This document shows, one piece after another, positions 37,130-45,023 of a stretch of 64,000 bases of DNA; the stretch's first letter is position 1, and every line of letters starts with the position of its first letter. The notes under the pieces are model-generated. The model saw only the letters and a program-made list of their open reading frames with translations, was not told the DNA's origin and ran no database searches. Origin of the DNA: an uncultured Collinsella sp. (GTDB lineage Bacteria; Actinomycetota; Coriobacteriia; Coriobacteriales; Coriobacteriaceae); the NCBI GenBank assembly GCA_902494555.1, contig CABUTR010000001.1, positions 114,132 to 178,131 on the forward strand, in the 5' to 3' direction. Made by a program: the position numbers and the translations under genes.

Positions 37130-38098
37130 CTACTTGGCGAATAGGTTCTTGAGGTTGAACTCGGCTTGGACGGTGCGGAGCATGAGGTCGGTGTCGTCCA
37201 GGCCCAGATGCTGCTCGTTGGCGTCGGCGGCGAGGGTTCCACGGCGGCGCGCCCAGTTCTCGAGCGCGGCGGGGGCGGATTCGCGGGGGAGCGAGCGGAC
37301 GTCGGCATCCAGGCTGCGGCAGATCTGGCGCGAGTCGATGACGATAATCTTACCCGCGCGGCGTGCCTCGGCGTAACCGTCCAGGTGAATCTTGAACCAG
37401 CTGTCCTCAAAGGCGGCGTTATGCGCCATGTACGGGTACTTTTTCATAAGCTTGAGCAGCTGCTTTTGCAGCTCCTTGTTCTCGCGGAAGGGCGTTTTGC
37501 CGTCGATGTCGTCCCAGGTAATGTGGTGGATATTCGACAGCGGCACCTCTTCGCCGCGGTAGATGTCGGGCAGGCCACAGTAGTGCGCCTCGGCGTCGTG
37601 CGGGATGGCGTCGCTGGTGAGTTCCATGATCTCCCAGCCGACGTTGATGATATAACCGCGTTCGGGTGCACGGCCGGTGGTCTCGATGTCGATACCGAGC
37701 ACGTTGCCCTGGATGGGCTTGCGGGCGTAGGCCACGCCGAGCGCGTCGCGGTCACCGCGGATCTCGCGCATAACGGACGCGGCGGTGCGCTTTTGCATTT
37801 TGCCGATAGCGGCGCAGGTGTCGGCGTCGGACAGACCGCGCGAGAGCGTCGCGGGCGTCACATTGCGCAGGCGTGCCTCGCCAATCTGGTCGCAAAGGTC
37901 GCGGTTGCGGTCGGCCAGGTCGCGCACGGTGGCAAAGTCGAAGCCGGGGTCGTCCTCGGCAGTAAAATACTCGGTCTCGAGCACCTTGAGGGCCTCTTCG
38001 CCCTTCTGGCGCTCGGACTCCATGGCACCGTGATCGCCATAGATAAACATAGGGATAAACGGCTGACGCTCGTATTCAAGTGCTTGCGAAACGTTCAT
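37130..38098 (-). CDS. DnaQ-like 3'-5' exonuclease
   Basis: 322 residues from ATG 38098 (AAGGAG 6 bases upstream). The C-terminal ~190 residues are a DEDDh exonuclease: VLGIDIETTGRAP (Exo I, Asp and Glu) near residue 133, YMAHNAAFEDSWF (Exo II) near 223, and HLGLDDTDLML (Exo III His and Asp) near 298. The N-terminal ~130 residues are helical with no known fold. It could act in DNA repair or RNA trimming. It diverges from the metal exporter gene. Confidence 0.85.
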   Translation of the reverse strand: MNVSQALEYERQPFIPMFIYGDHGAMESERQKGEEALKVLETEYFTAEDDPGFDFATVRDLADRNRDLCDQIGEARLRNVTPATLSRGLSDADTCAAIGKMQKRTAASVMREIRGDRDALGVAYARKPIQGNVLGIDIETTGRAPERGYIINVGWEIMELTSDAIPHDAEAHYCGLPDIYRGEEVPLSNIHHITWDDIDGKTPFRENKELQKQLLKLMKKYPYMAHNAAFEDSWFKIHLDGYAEARRAGKIIVIDSRQICRSLDADVRSLPRESAPAALENWARRRGTLAADANEQHLGLDDTDLMLRTVQAEFNLKNLFAK

Positions 38099-38167
38099 AG
38101 GCTGCTCCTTGGACGGGCCGCGTCGCGCGGCTCGGGGTTACTGAGTTATGGCGAGATGATAGTTTAC

Positions 38168-38220
38168 CATGGGCAACTATTGGCACCACGCCTAGGTCAA
38201 CTACAATACCCTAGTTGACC
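38168..38220 (+). promoter_or_regulatory. Promoter with overlapping inverted repeat, metal exporter gene
   Basis: TTGGCA (38180-38185) and TACAAT (38202-38207) with a 16-base spacer. GGTCAACT (38195-38202) and AGTTGACC (38213-38220) flank the -10 element. CATGGGCAACTATTG (38168-38182) overlaps the -35 and nearly matches a site before the DtxR-like gene. Together these indicate a metal-responsive repressed promoter. Confidence 0.6.
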
Positions 38221-38269
38221 GCTAGGACTTTTACAATGCTGCCGAAAGACACGAAAGGTTCCATCCGTC

Positions 38270-39364
38270 ATGGATTTACTGATAGATATTTTGCTCGACG
38301 CCGGCAAGGACACGCTGTCGCTGGTGCCGTTTTTGTTGGTGACGTATCTGGCCCTCGAGACCCTGGAGCACGTCGCGGGTGACAGCGTTAACGGCGCCAT
38401 CAAGCGCGCCGGTGCCGCGGGCCCCGTGGTTGGCTCGTTGCTGGGCATGGTGCCGCAGTGCGGCTTTTCGGCCATGGCAGCAACGCTGTACGCCGGCCGT
38501 GTCGTGACCTTGGGCACGTTGGTGGCGGTGTTCCTTTCGACCTCCGATGAGATGCTGCCGCTGTTGCTTGCCGAGCAGGTGCCCGTGCAGACCATGGCGA
38601 TGCTTTTGGCTTCGAAGGCACTGATCGCGCTAGCCACGGGCTTTATCGTGGATGCCGCCATTCGCGGCCTGCGTCGTAATGCTCGCGCTCATGCGGCGAT
38701 TCGCCGTACCGTGCTGAGAACCGCGGCCAACCCGGCCCACGTGAACTGCGCGCACGACGACCACACTGGCGGTGACATCATCGACGAGGTGGCCGAGGCG
38801 GGCGTGAGCGCCGACCACATCCACGAGTTATGCGAGCGCGACCATTGCGGTTGCGATGATGATGAAGATGAACATGAGCGCGACCACGGACACAGCCATG
38901 ATCACGGTCACACGGGCGAGCATGAGCACCACCACGGCCACAGCCACGACCACTCCCACGAGGGCGCGCCCGTTCTGTCGATTAGCCGCAGTGCGATCTC
39001 GCACACCATACAGGTATCGGTATTCATTTTTCTGGTGACGCTGATTCTGGTCACCGTGCTCGAGACGTTCGGCGAATCGGCGATTGAGCAGTTCCTGCGC
39101 GGTAACGAGACGCTTGCGGTTCTGGGCTCGGCGCTTGTCGGCCTGATTCCCAACTGCTCGGCCAGCGTCGTCATCACGCAGCTGTATCTGGAAGGTGCGC
39201 TGCAGCTGGCACCGATGCTCGCCGGCACGCTTATCTCCGCCGGCGTGGGCTACCTGGTGCTGTTCCGTACCAACCGCAGCGCCCGCGAAAACGTCGTGTT
39301 CCTGATTATGATGTACGTTATCGGCGCGGGCTGGGGTCTCATCCTTTCCGCCTTTGGCCTCTAA
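38270..39364 (+). CDS. Putative heavy-metal/manganese exporter (ArsP_2-like) with His-rich loop
   Basis: 364 residues with about ten hydrophobic segments in two halves; the repeated cue GMVPQCGFSAM and LIPNCSASVVI marks the two related halves, as in the ten-TM heavy-metal exporter family annotated arsenic or manganese efflux. A cytoplasmic or external loop of ~110 residues (residues ~140-245) is rich in His, Asp and Glu (DHGHSHDHGHTGEHEHHHGH), a likely metal buffer. ATG 38270; GAAAGG lies 15 bases before. Substrate not certain: Mn, Zn or organoarsenical are candidates. Confidence 0.8.
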   Translation: MDLLIDILLDAGKDTLSLVPFLLVTYLALETLEHVAGDSVNGAIKRAGAAGPVVGSLLGMVPQCGFSAMAATLYAGRVVTLGTLVAVFLSTSDEMLPLLLAEQVPVQTMAMLLASKALIALATGFIVDAAIRGLRRNARAHAAIRRTVLRTAANPAHVNCAHDDHTGGDIIDEVAEAGVSADHIHELCERDHCGCDDDEDEHERDHGHSHDHGHTGEHEHHHGHSHDHSHEGAPVLSISRSAISHTIQVSVFIFLVTLILVTVLETFGESAIEQFLRGNETLAVLGSALVGLIPNCSASVVITQLYLEGALQLAPMLAGTLISAGVGYLVLFRTNRSARENVVFLIMMYVIGAGWGLILSAFGL

Positions 39365-39492
39365 GTAGATGTTTGGGATAGGCCGTAAAAACTGGGGTAT
39401 ATCGTAAAATCTACCGCCATGACTTGGGCGTTGGATGCGCGTCAATCGCCAAAACAAAAAGGTAGATTTTTAGGCATGTCCCAAAAATCTAC
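39365..39492. repeat. GTAGATTTTTGGGA-type nested palindrome
   Basis: GTAGATGTTTGGGATAGGCC at the left and the complement of GTAGATTTTTGGGACATGCC at the right end; inside, TAAAATCTACC (39405) and GGTAGATTTTA (39461) pair. It starts at the exporter stop codon and ends 5 bases before the stop of the YaiI gene. Confidence 0.75.
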
Positions 39493-39497
39493 CTTGG

Positions 39498-39980
39498 TTA
39501 GCGCAGTAGCTCGGTGAGGTTGCGTTTAAAGCGGACGCGGTCTTCGCTGGTAAATGCCGCCGGTCCGCGAGTGCGTCCGCCGGCGCGGCGCACCTTCTTT
39601 TCCTCGTGGCGAATAAACAGCTGCATGTCGATGGTCGCTTTGTCGTAGACGCGCCCGCGCACACCGATGGCGGCGGCATCGCGCTCGAGCACCATGCTCG
39701 CCAAGCCAATGTCCTGCGTCACGACCACGTCGCCCGCCTGCAGGCGTTCGACAATGGCAAAGTCGGCGCTGTCGGCGCCCACGCTCACATCGAGCGTCGT
39801 GACCCAAAAGCCGCGTCGCGCGTGCTCAGCATCGCGCGGGTCGTCGCGGCGAATGTGCCGTTCCAGGTTTTGCGTGCTGTTGCCGGCGATAACAACGGCG
39901 ACGCCCGCCCGCCGCGCGCAGTCAATCGACTCGCGCGTGACCGGGCAGGCGTCTGCATCGATAAAGAGCGTTCGCGGCAT
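39498..39980 (-). CDS. YaiI/YqxD family protein (DUF188)
   Basis: 160 residues. Family opening LFIDADACPVTRESID and VVTQDIGLASMVLERDA indicate the PIN-like UPF0178 fold; the acidic residues suggest a metal-dependent nuclease, not demonstrated for the family to my knowledge. It begins where the DUF308 gene ends (adjacent, no gap), so the two are co-transcribed. Confidence 0.92.
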   Translation of the reverse strand: MPRTLFIDADACPVTRESIDCARRAGVAVVIAGNSTQNLERHIRRDDPRDAEHARRGFWVTTLDVSVGADSADFAIVERLQAGDVVVTQDIGLASMVLERDAAAIGVRGRVYDKATIDMQLFIRHEEKKVRRAGGRTRGPAAFTSEDRVRFKRNLTELLR

Positions 39981-40523
39981 CTAGTGCACCAGTTTGCCAA
40001 ATTGAATAGCGCGGACAATGAGCGTTACGCCAAACACCAGCAGCGCGGCGCCGCTAAAGATGACGAGCATCTTTGCCGACCACAGCGGATAGATAAACAC
40101 GAACATGCCGGCGATGATGGAGAGCGCGCCGCTCAGGATGGCGAGGGCGCGGTTGGACGAAAGCTCGGACTCCAGAATGGACATGACACCTTCGACAATC
40201 CAGCCAAAGCCGGCCACGATAACCACCATCGTGGTGAGCGTCGCGGTCGAGAAGGCCTGGTTGCGCAGGATTATGACGCCGCCCAAGATAATGAGCAGGT
40301 TGGAGATGATGCTCGTCACGCGCCAGCCGGTGGGCAGCAGCGGCTCAAAAATGGCAGTGAACAGCCTGATGGCAGCGGTGATTACAAAGTAAAAACCCAG
40401 GACAGTCGTCAAAAAGACGAGGGACTTGGCGGGTGCAAAAAGCAGCGCGATACCAGCAATGAGCGCCATGACGCCCGTGATGGCGTAAATCCAGCGTACG
40501 GCCTTGACGGCTTTGCCCGCCAT
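39981..40523 (-). CDS. DUF308/HdeD-like membrane protein
   Basis: 180 residues, six membrane segments (for example YAITGVMALIAGIALLFAP). DUF308 proteins such as HdeD are linked to acid stress in enteric bacteria; function here unknown. ATG 40523 has GAGAAA upstream. It lies between a 14-codon leader ORF and the YaiI gene, and the stop of DUF308 directly abuts the YaiI start. Confidence 0.88.
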   Translation of the reverse strand: MAGKAVKAVRWIYAITGVMALIAGIALLFAPAKSLVFLTTVLGFYFVITAAIRLFTAIFEPLLPTGWRVTSIISNLLIILGGVIILRNQAFSTATLTTMVVIVAGFGWIVEGVMSILESELSSNRALAILSGALSIIAGMFVFIYPLWSAKMLVIFSGAALLVFGVTLIVRAIQFGKLVH

Positions 40524-40538
40524 GCTTTTCTCGTCAAA

Positions 40539-40583
40539 TCAAAACTGGCTCGATTTTTGGTCATCGTTCTTAAAGATGCCCAT
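40539..40583 (-). CDS. 14-codon leader ORF before the DUF308 gene
   Basis: ATG 40583, with a strong AAAGGAGACATT site in front, encodes MGIFKNDDQKSSQF and stops 15 bases before the DUF308 start. Its ribosome site is better than that of the DUF308 gene. It could couple translation of the downstream gene or be a small protein of its own. Confidence 0.5.
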   Translation of the reverse strand: MGIFKNDDQKSSQF

Positions 40584-40818
40584 AATGTCTCCTTTCCGTG
40601 CGGCGTAAGCCTTGATCGTTACAACCAGTATCGCCTAAAGGCGCTGGCGTATGGGTCGGGGAGGGCGAAACGTAACCCAAAGGTCCCGAATTGTTTCCGT
40701 TGTTCCCCACGTCGCGATTTTCTATTCAACAGGTGTAGAACATTGCAGCCCTGTTCGTTATTGCCTACGTTTTAGGTTAGATTTTCCTAAGAACAATTGC
40801 CCGAAATTGGGGGTCCCT

Positions 40819-41511
40819 ATGAACGAAACAGTTCCCGCGGCGCCGGTAAGCGCTGAGTCGATGGCAAAGCAGGGTTGCGAAAAGCTCGGCTTGGACGCGT
40901 TTGATGCGTTGGCTCGCCGCGCCCGCACGTGCCGCCGCTTTGACGAGTCCATGCGTGTGCCACGTGAGTTTTTGCTTGAGCTGGCGGAGCTGGCGCACCT
41001 GACCCCGTGTGGTGCCAATGCTCAGCGTCTTCGTTTTCATGTGGCGAGCGGTGCCGAGGATTGCGCGCGCGTATTTGATGAGCTTGCATGGGCCGGCGCG
41101 CTCAAGGATTGGCCGGGTCCTGCCGAGGGCGAGCGCCCGACCGGCTACATCGCGATTCTGGCCGAGCGCGCCGTTCCGGGCAAGCCCGCCGCTCCCATTA
41201 CCGAGGTCGACACGGGCATTGCCGCGCAGACGATGATGCTCGCCGCCCGCAGTGCCACGCCCGAGGTGGCAGCCTGCATGTTCAAGGCCTTTACGCCCCA
41301 CGCGATCGATGCCATGGGGCTCGATAACGACAAGTATGAGCTCAAGCTGATCATGGCGTTTGGCGTTCCAGCCGAGACACAGGTGATTGATGCGATCGAT
41401 TCCAACCCCGACGGCTCCATCAATTATTGGCGCGACGAGGCGCAGGTGCACCACGTACCCAAGCGTTCGCTCGCCGACGTGCTGGTGTTGTTGAGCGGCA
41501 CCGCGGTGTGA
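40819..41511 (+). CDS. Nitroreductase family protein
   Basis: 230 residues from ATG 40819 (GGGGG site 5 bases upstream; the frame extends further but without a better start). ARRARTCRRFDES is the family's FMN-binding RRSxRxF start, and ECGANAQRLRF-like LTPCGANAQRLRFHV follows. FMN-dependent NAD(P)H reductase fold; substrate unknown. Typical length is ~200-230. It is monocistronic or followed by two histidine phosphatases after a repeat. Confidence 0.85.
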   Translation: MNETVPAAPVSAESMAKQGCEKLGLDAFDALARRARTCRRFDESMRVPREFLLELAELAHLTPCGANAQRLRFHVASGAEDCARVFDELAWAGALKDWPGPAEGERPTGYIAILAERAVPGKPAAPITEVDTGIAAQTMMLAARSATPEVAACMFKAFTPHAIDAMGLDNDKYELKLIMAFGVPAETQVIDAIDSNPDGSINYWRDEAQVHHVPKRSLADVLVLLSGTAV

Positions 41512-41522
41512 TCCGGCGGTGA

Positions 41523-41556
41523 ACCGCCACAAAGGTGCCTGTCCCCTTTGCGGTGG
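41523..41556. repeat. CCGCCAC-AAAGG/GGTGCCTGTCCCC palindrome (copy 2)
   Basis: CCGCCACAAAGG, loop TGCCTGTC, CCTTTGCGGTGG; one G-U pair and one mismatch in the arms. It separates the nitroreductase from the first phosphatase gene. Confidence 0.85.
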
Positions 41557-41572
41557 CGCGAGAGGAGGGCGT

Positions 41573-42115
41573 GTGGCAGATTTGTATTTGGTGCGGCATG
41601 GGCAGACTGAGCTCAATGTGCAGAATATTTTGCAAGGTGGGCACGATTCGCCACTTACGGCGCGCGGGCGCGAGCAGGCGCTGGCGACGCGCGCGGCGTT
41701 TGAGGCGCGTGGCGTGACCTTTGACCGTGTGTATTCCTCCCCGTTGGGCCGGGCGCGGCGTACGGCTGAGCTAATTGCTGGTGAGGGCCGCTCGATAGAG
41801 CTGGTCGATGATCTACGCGAGTGGCATTTGGGCTCGCTGGAGGGTACATCAAATCGCGATATGCCGCCGCAGCCCTGGGGTGATTATCCGGTCGCGTTTG
41901 GCGGCGAGTCGGAAGTGCAGCTCCAGTTGCGTATGGTCGCGGTGCTGTCGCGCATCATGGCCAGGCCGCAGCACGACTGCGTGCTGGCGGTTTCCCACGG
42001 CTCAGCCTGCCAGGAGTTTCTTGAGTATGTGACTGGCAGGGGAGAGCTACCCGACAACGGAGCCGTGCTTCATTTTGGCTATTGCGACGGGGCGTTTTCG
42101 CTCCTTGATTGGTAA
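41573..42115 (+). CDS. Histidine phosphatase family protein 1
   Basis: 180 residues from GTG 41573 (GAGGAGGG 3-7 bases upstream). Phosphoglycerate-mutase-like RHG motif in DLYLVRHGQTELN near residue 8, second Arg in YSSPLGRARRTAE, Glu in LREWHLGSLEG, second His in AVSHGSACQEF. It is a phosphatase for a small phosphorylated compound rather than a true mutase. It is 17 bases from a related gene, so the two are a tandem pair. Confidence 0.9.
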   Translation: MADLYLVRHGQTELNVQNILQGGHDSPLTARGREQALATRAAFEARGVTFDRVYSSPLGRARRTAELIAGEGRSIELVDDLREWHLGSLEGTSNRDMPPQPWGDYPVAFGGESEVQLQLRMVAVLSRIMARPQHDCVLAVSHGSACQEFLEYVTGRGELPDNGAVLHFGYCDGAFSLLDW

Positions 42116-42132
42116 CGAACGAAAGGACCCCT

Positions 42133-42768
42133 ATGAATAAAGACCTGTATCTGGTTCGTCATGGGCAGACAATATTCAACCTTAAGCGCATCATTCAGGG
42201 TTGGAGTGACTCGCCGCTCACGCAGTTGGGCTGCGACCAGGCGGCGCGCGCCGGCATGTTTTTGCGTGCGCGCGGCATTGAACCCGACCACGCCTACACC
42301 TCGACGCTGCGCCGCACCGAGCAGACCATCGCCAACCTGTGGCCGGGTCTTACCTACGAGCGCCTAGACGGTCTGCGCGAGTGGTTCTTTGGCGATTTTG
42401 AGGCTGAGCGCGTGGTGCTCATGCCCGAGCGCCCATGGCGCGACTTCTACCGCCAGTTTGGCGGCGAGGGACAGATGCGGGTGCGAGAGCGCATGGTGGC
42501 GACGCTGACCGAGCTTATGCAGCGTCCGGACCATACGTGCGTGCTCGCGGTAAGCCATGGCTCGGCAATCAAGGAGTTTTTGGATCACGTGAGGGGAGCG
42601 GCGGCCGACGAGCACGAGCGCGTGCCGGGCAACTGCTCGGTGCTGCACTTTGCGTTTGACGACGAATCCGACACGTTTGAGCTGGTCGAAGTCTTTACGC
42701 AGGAGGATTACGCGCGCGAGCTGGGGCTTGAACCGCTTGTGGCTACTGCAGGTCCGCAGCGCGGATAA
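42133..42768 (+). CDS. Histidine phosphatase family protein 2
   Basis: 211 residues from ATG 42133 (GAAAGG 6 bases upstream). Same motifs as the preceding gene: YLVRHGQTIFN, YTSTLRRTEQT, LREWFFGDFEAE, AVSHGSAIKEF. The two proteins look like tandem duplicates that have diverged. Cytoplasmic phosphatase, target unknown. Confidence 0.9.
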   Translation: MNKDLYLVRHGQTIFNLKRIIQGWSDSPLTQLGCDQAARAGMFLRARGIEPDHAYTSTLRRTEQTIANLWPGLTYERLDGLREWFFGDFEAERVVLMPERPWRDFYRQFGGEGQMRVRERMVATLTELMQRPDHTCVLAVSHGSAIKEFLDHVRGAAADEHERVPGNCSVLHFAFDDESDTFELVEVFTQEDYARELGLEPLVATAGPQRG

Positions 42769-42811
42769 CGCGAGCGCGGCGGCGCGGGTCGCCGGCATAA
42801 CTTCTCGACGC

Positions 42812-42852
42812 AAAAGGGGCGGAGATGCATGTACCTGCTGCATCTCCGCCCC
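42812..42852. terminator. Bidirectional terminator
   Basis: GGGGCGGAGATGCA pairs perfectly with TGCATCTCCGCCCC over a 9-base loop, with AAAA on the left and TGTTTGTTG on the right. It is shared by the convergent phosphatase and DUF1015-like genes. Confidence 0.88.
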
Positions 42853-42897
42853 CTGTTTGTTGAGCTGCCGATTTTTGTGTTGGGCGGTCTGGTCTTG

Positions 42898-43587
42898 CTA
42901 GAACCGCGCGACCTGGTGCGTGAACAGACCTGTCGGAACCTGCGGCGCGGCGCCGCTGACCTGCGCGGCGGGGAAGAGCACGGCAACGGTAAAGTTGAAC
43001 GGCTCCTTGCCGGTGTACGTTCCGGCGGCACGGGTCTCATCGGCCAGCAGCTGCGACGCCCCGGTCAGAGCGGCGGCGTAGGCGGGGTCGTCGGCCAGTG
43101 CCGGCTCCGGTGCTTGGTCGAGCATAGCGCGGATGGCCCCGACGGCGTCCTCGCGCTTGACCTCCCACGCGCGGTGCGTAATGCCCGCGGGGTCGGTGAC
43201 GGCGTAGAGCGACGCGCCCTCTTTGGCGGCGCCCAGGATGATATCCATGACGGGCGAGGCCTCGTAGGCGAGCGACACGGGGCGCGGCTGCACCTTGAGC
43301 TCGGCGATCGCGCGCGCGGCGGCGAGTGCGTCGACGCTCTCGGCGGCGGCTTCGTCGCTACCCGTCAGCACGTTAACCGGGCAAATCGCCACAACACCCG
43401 TCACGCGCCCCGGCTCCCCCGAGCATTCGTACACGTAATACGCCGCACCGGGGTCCTTGAGCATCAGGCCATCGGCAAGGGCTCCGCGCAGAGCATCGTT
43501 GCCGCTCAGGATGCTGCCCATTGCAGGCAGCGCCTCGAGCACGCGGTCCTGAGCCGGGCGAATGCAGGGAAACGGAAGTGCTTTCAT
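42898..43587 (-). CDS. Reduced DUF1015-like protein
   Basis: 229 residues, against ~400 for full DUF1015 proteins. MKALPFPCIRPAQDRV at the N terminus resembles the DUF1015 start, and PFNFTVAVLFPAAQV near the C terminus resembles a family strand. The usual ADGHHRY motif is absent. DUF1015 genes often sit beside serA and serC, and serA-serC are 1.4-4.5 kb away here with a peptidase between. Function unknown; it may be a shortened paralog. ATG 43587. Confidence 0.6.
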   Translation of the reverse strand: MKALPFPCIRPAQDRVLEALPAMGSILSGNDALRGALADGLMLKDPGAAYYVYECSGEPGRVTGVVAICPVNVLTGSDEAAAESVDALAAARAIAELKVQPRPVSLAYEASPVMDIILGAAKEGASLYAVTDPAGITHRAWEVKREDAVGAIRAMLDQAPEPALADDPAYAAALTGASQLLADETRAAGTYTGKEPFNFTVAVLFPAAQVSGAAPQVPTGLFTHQVARF

Positions 43588-43626
43588 GGGCGGTCCTAAC
43601 GCACGAATCGGTTTGTTCGCGGCTTA

Positions 43627-44847
43627 TTATGCCCCAACTTGCCCATTCGCGTCCCAGAGCACGTTATCGGCGAGCGCGATGAGCACGTTCTGGCAGCGAA
43701 CGATATCGGCGTGGGGCACATATTCGTTGGGCTTGTGCGCGAGCGCGAGCGACCCGGGACCGTAGCTCATGCAATTGCGATTACCTGTCTTGCCGGCAAT
43801 GACGGCGGTGTCGGTGTAGCCGGTAAAGAAGCCGACGGTCGTGTCCGCGTCCGTCACGTCATCGGCGGCACGCTTGAGCGCTGCTAGAAGGGGAGAGTTC
43901 GGGTCACGCTCGATGGCGGGGCGGTCGCCCGTCACGGTATAGATGCCGCGGCAACCGGGAACTGCGGCCTCCGCTGCGGCAATGGCCTGCTCCACCATCC
44001 GGACCACGGCCGCGGTGTCGGTCGGCGGGGTCAGGCGCATGTCGACCCAGACCTTGGCATGGTCTGGCACCACATAGGGACGATAGCCGCCCTCGATCTG
44101 CCCAAACGTAATGGTCGAGGGCCCCAACTCACTGTGCGCGGGCAGCGCCGCAAACGCGCGGCGAAGCGAGCATACGGCCTCGGCCATGGCGGCGACGGCA
44201 TCCGCGCCCTTCCAGGGCTGGCTCGCATGCGCCGTCACGCCAGTCATTTCAATTTCGAACCACGTACGCCCCTTGTGCGCCACCTGGATCTGTCCGTCGG
44301 TGGGCTCGGTGTCCAGCACCCATTCACGCGAGCCGACCCAGCCAGCATCGATCGCGGCCTCTGAGCCACGCATAAAATCTTCCTCGTCGACCGAGCAGAT
44401 GAGCGAAAAGCCGCGGCGGGGCAGCGCGCCATCCGCCACCACGTGCTCGAGCGTATGGACCAGTGCGGCAATGGCGCAAGCCAGTCCGCCCTTCATGTCG
44501 CAGGCGCCGCGTCCATAGAGTTTGTTGTTGCGCACAACCGCCCCGAGCGGCGGCGTGTCCGCGTCCCAGCCATCGCCCAAGGTTACGGTATCCATATGGC
44601 AGATATAGACGAGTCGCGGCTCGTCGCTTTGGCCCGGCACGGTGACCATGAGGTTGCGGCGCCCGGGGAGTACTTCGAGCTCTGCAGTCTGCACGGCATC
44701 GAGTACCGGATGGCTCAGCTGCGCCAACCGTTCCTCAACCAACGCTTTGATATAGCGTTCAATCTCGCCCTCATACGCACCTGGGTCGGAACTGTCGATC
44801 CGCATGAGTCCTTGCGTAAGCCGCCAAGCAAAATCTGTATCAACCAT
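43627..44847 (-). CDS. M20 family peptidase/deacylase (ArgE/DapE-like)
   Basis: 406 residues from ATG 44847 (GAGGTG 4 bases upstream; an upstream frame start at 44925 is not needed). Zinc motifs: YICHMDTVTLGDGW near residue 85, LYGRGACDMKGG, ICSVDEEDFMRGS, and the later His in MSYGPGSLALAHKPNE. It hydrolyses an amide such as an N-acyl amino acid or dipeptide; DapE or ArgE cannot be told apart. It lies downstream of serA behind a terminator, upstream of the DUF1015-like gene. Confidence 0.85.
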   Translation of the reverse strand: MVDTDFAWRLTQGLMRIDSSDPGAYEGEIERYIKALVEERLAQLSHPVLDAVQTAELEVLPGRRNLMVTVPGQSDEPRLVYICHMDTVTLGDGWDADTPPLGAVVRNNKLYGRGACDMKGGLACAIAALVHTLEHVVADGALPRRGFSLICSVDEEDFMRGSEAAIDAGWVGSREWVLDTEPTDGQIQVAHKGRTWFEIEMTGVTAHASQPWKGADAVAAMAEAVCSLRRAFAALPAHSELGPSTITFGQIEGGYRPYVVPDHAKVWVDMRLTPPTDTAAVVRMVEQAIAAAEAAVPGCRGIYTVTGDRPAIERDPNSPLLAALKRAADDVTDADTTVGFFTGYTDTAVIAGKTGNRNCMSYGPGSLALAHKPNEYVPHADIVRCQNVLIALADNVLWDANGQVGA

Positions 44848-44925
44848 AGGCACCTCACAGATAGTTAGGTAAACATACAGATTGTATGCCAAGAAGCGGC
44901 TCGGTGCATTTAATGGAGTGCTCAC

Positions 44926-44959
44926 AAAAACGGGGCGCCTCTCGTGCGAAAGGCGCCCC
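44926..44959 (-). terminator. Terminator of the serCA transcript
   Basis: GGGGCGCCT pairs with AGGCGCCCC over an 11-base loop; read on the minus strand it is followed by TTTTT. It separates serA from the peptidase gene. Confidence 0.85.
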
Positions 44960-45023
44960 CGCGGGCATTCAATGTCAGTGACGGGTAGGCCACATGGGGA
45001 GCTGCCCGTCAGATCAGCCGGCG

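Noticed and set aside
36976..37410. Minus-strand 144-residue frame over the exonuclease end
   Set aside because: It overlaps the better-supported exonuclease and a hairpin, with no ribosome site.
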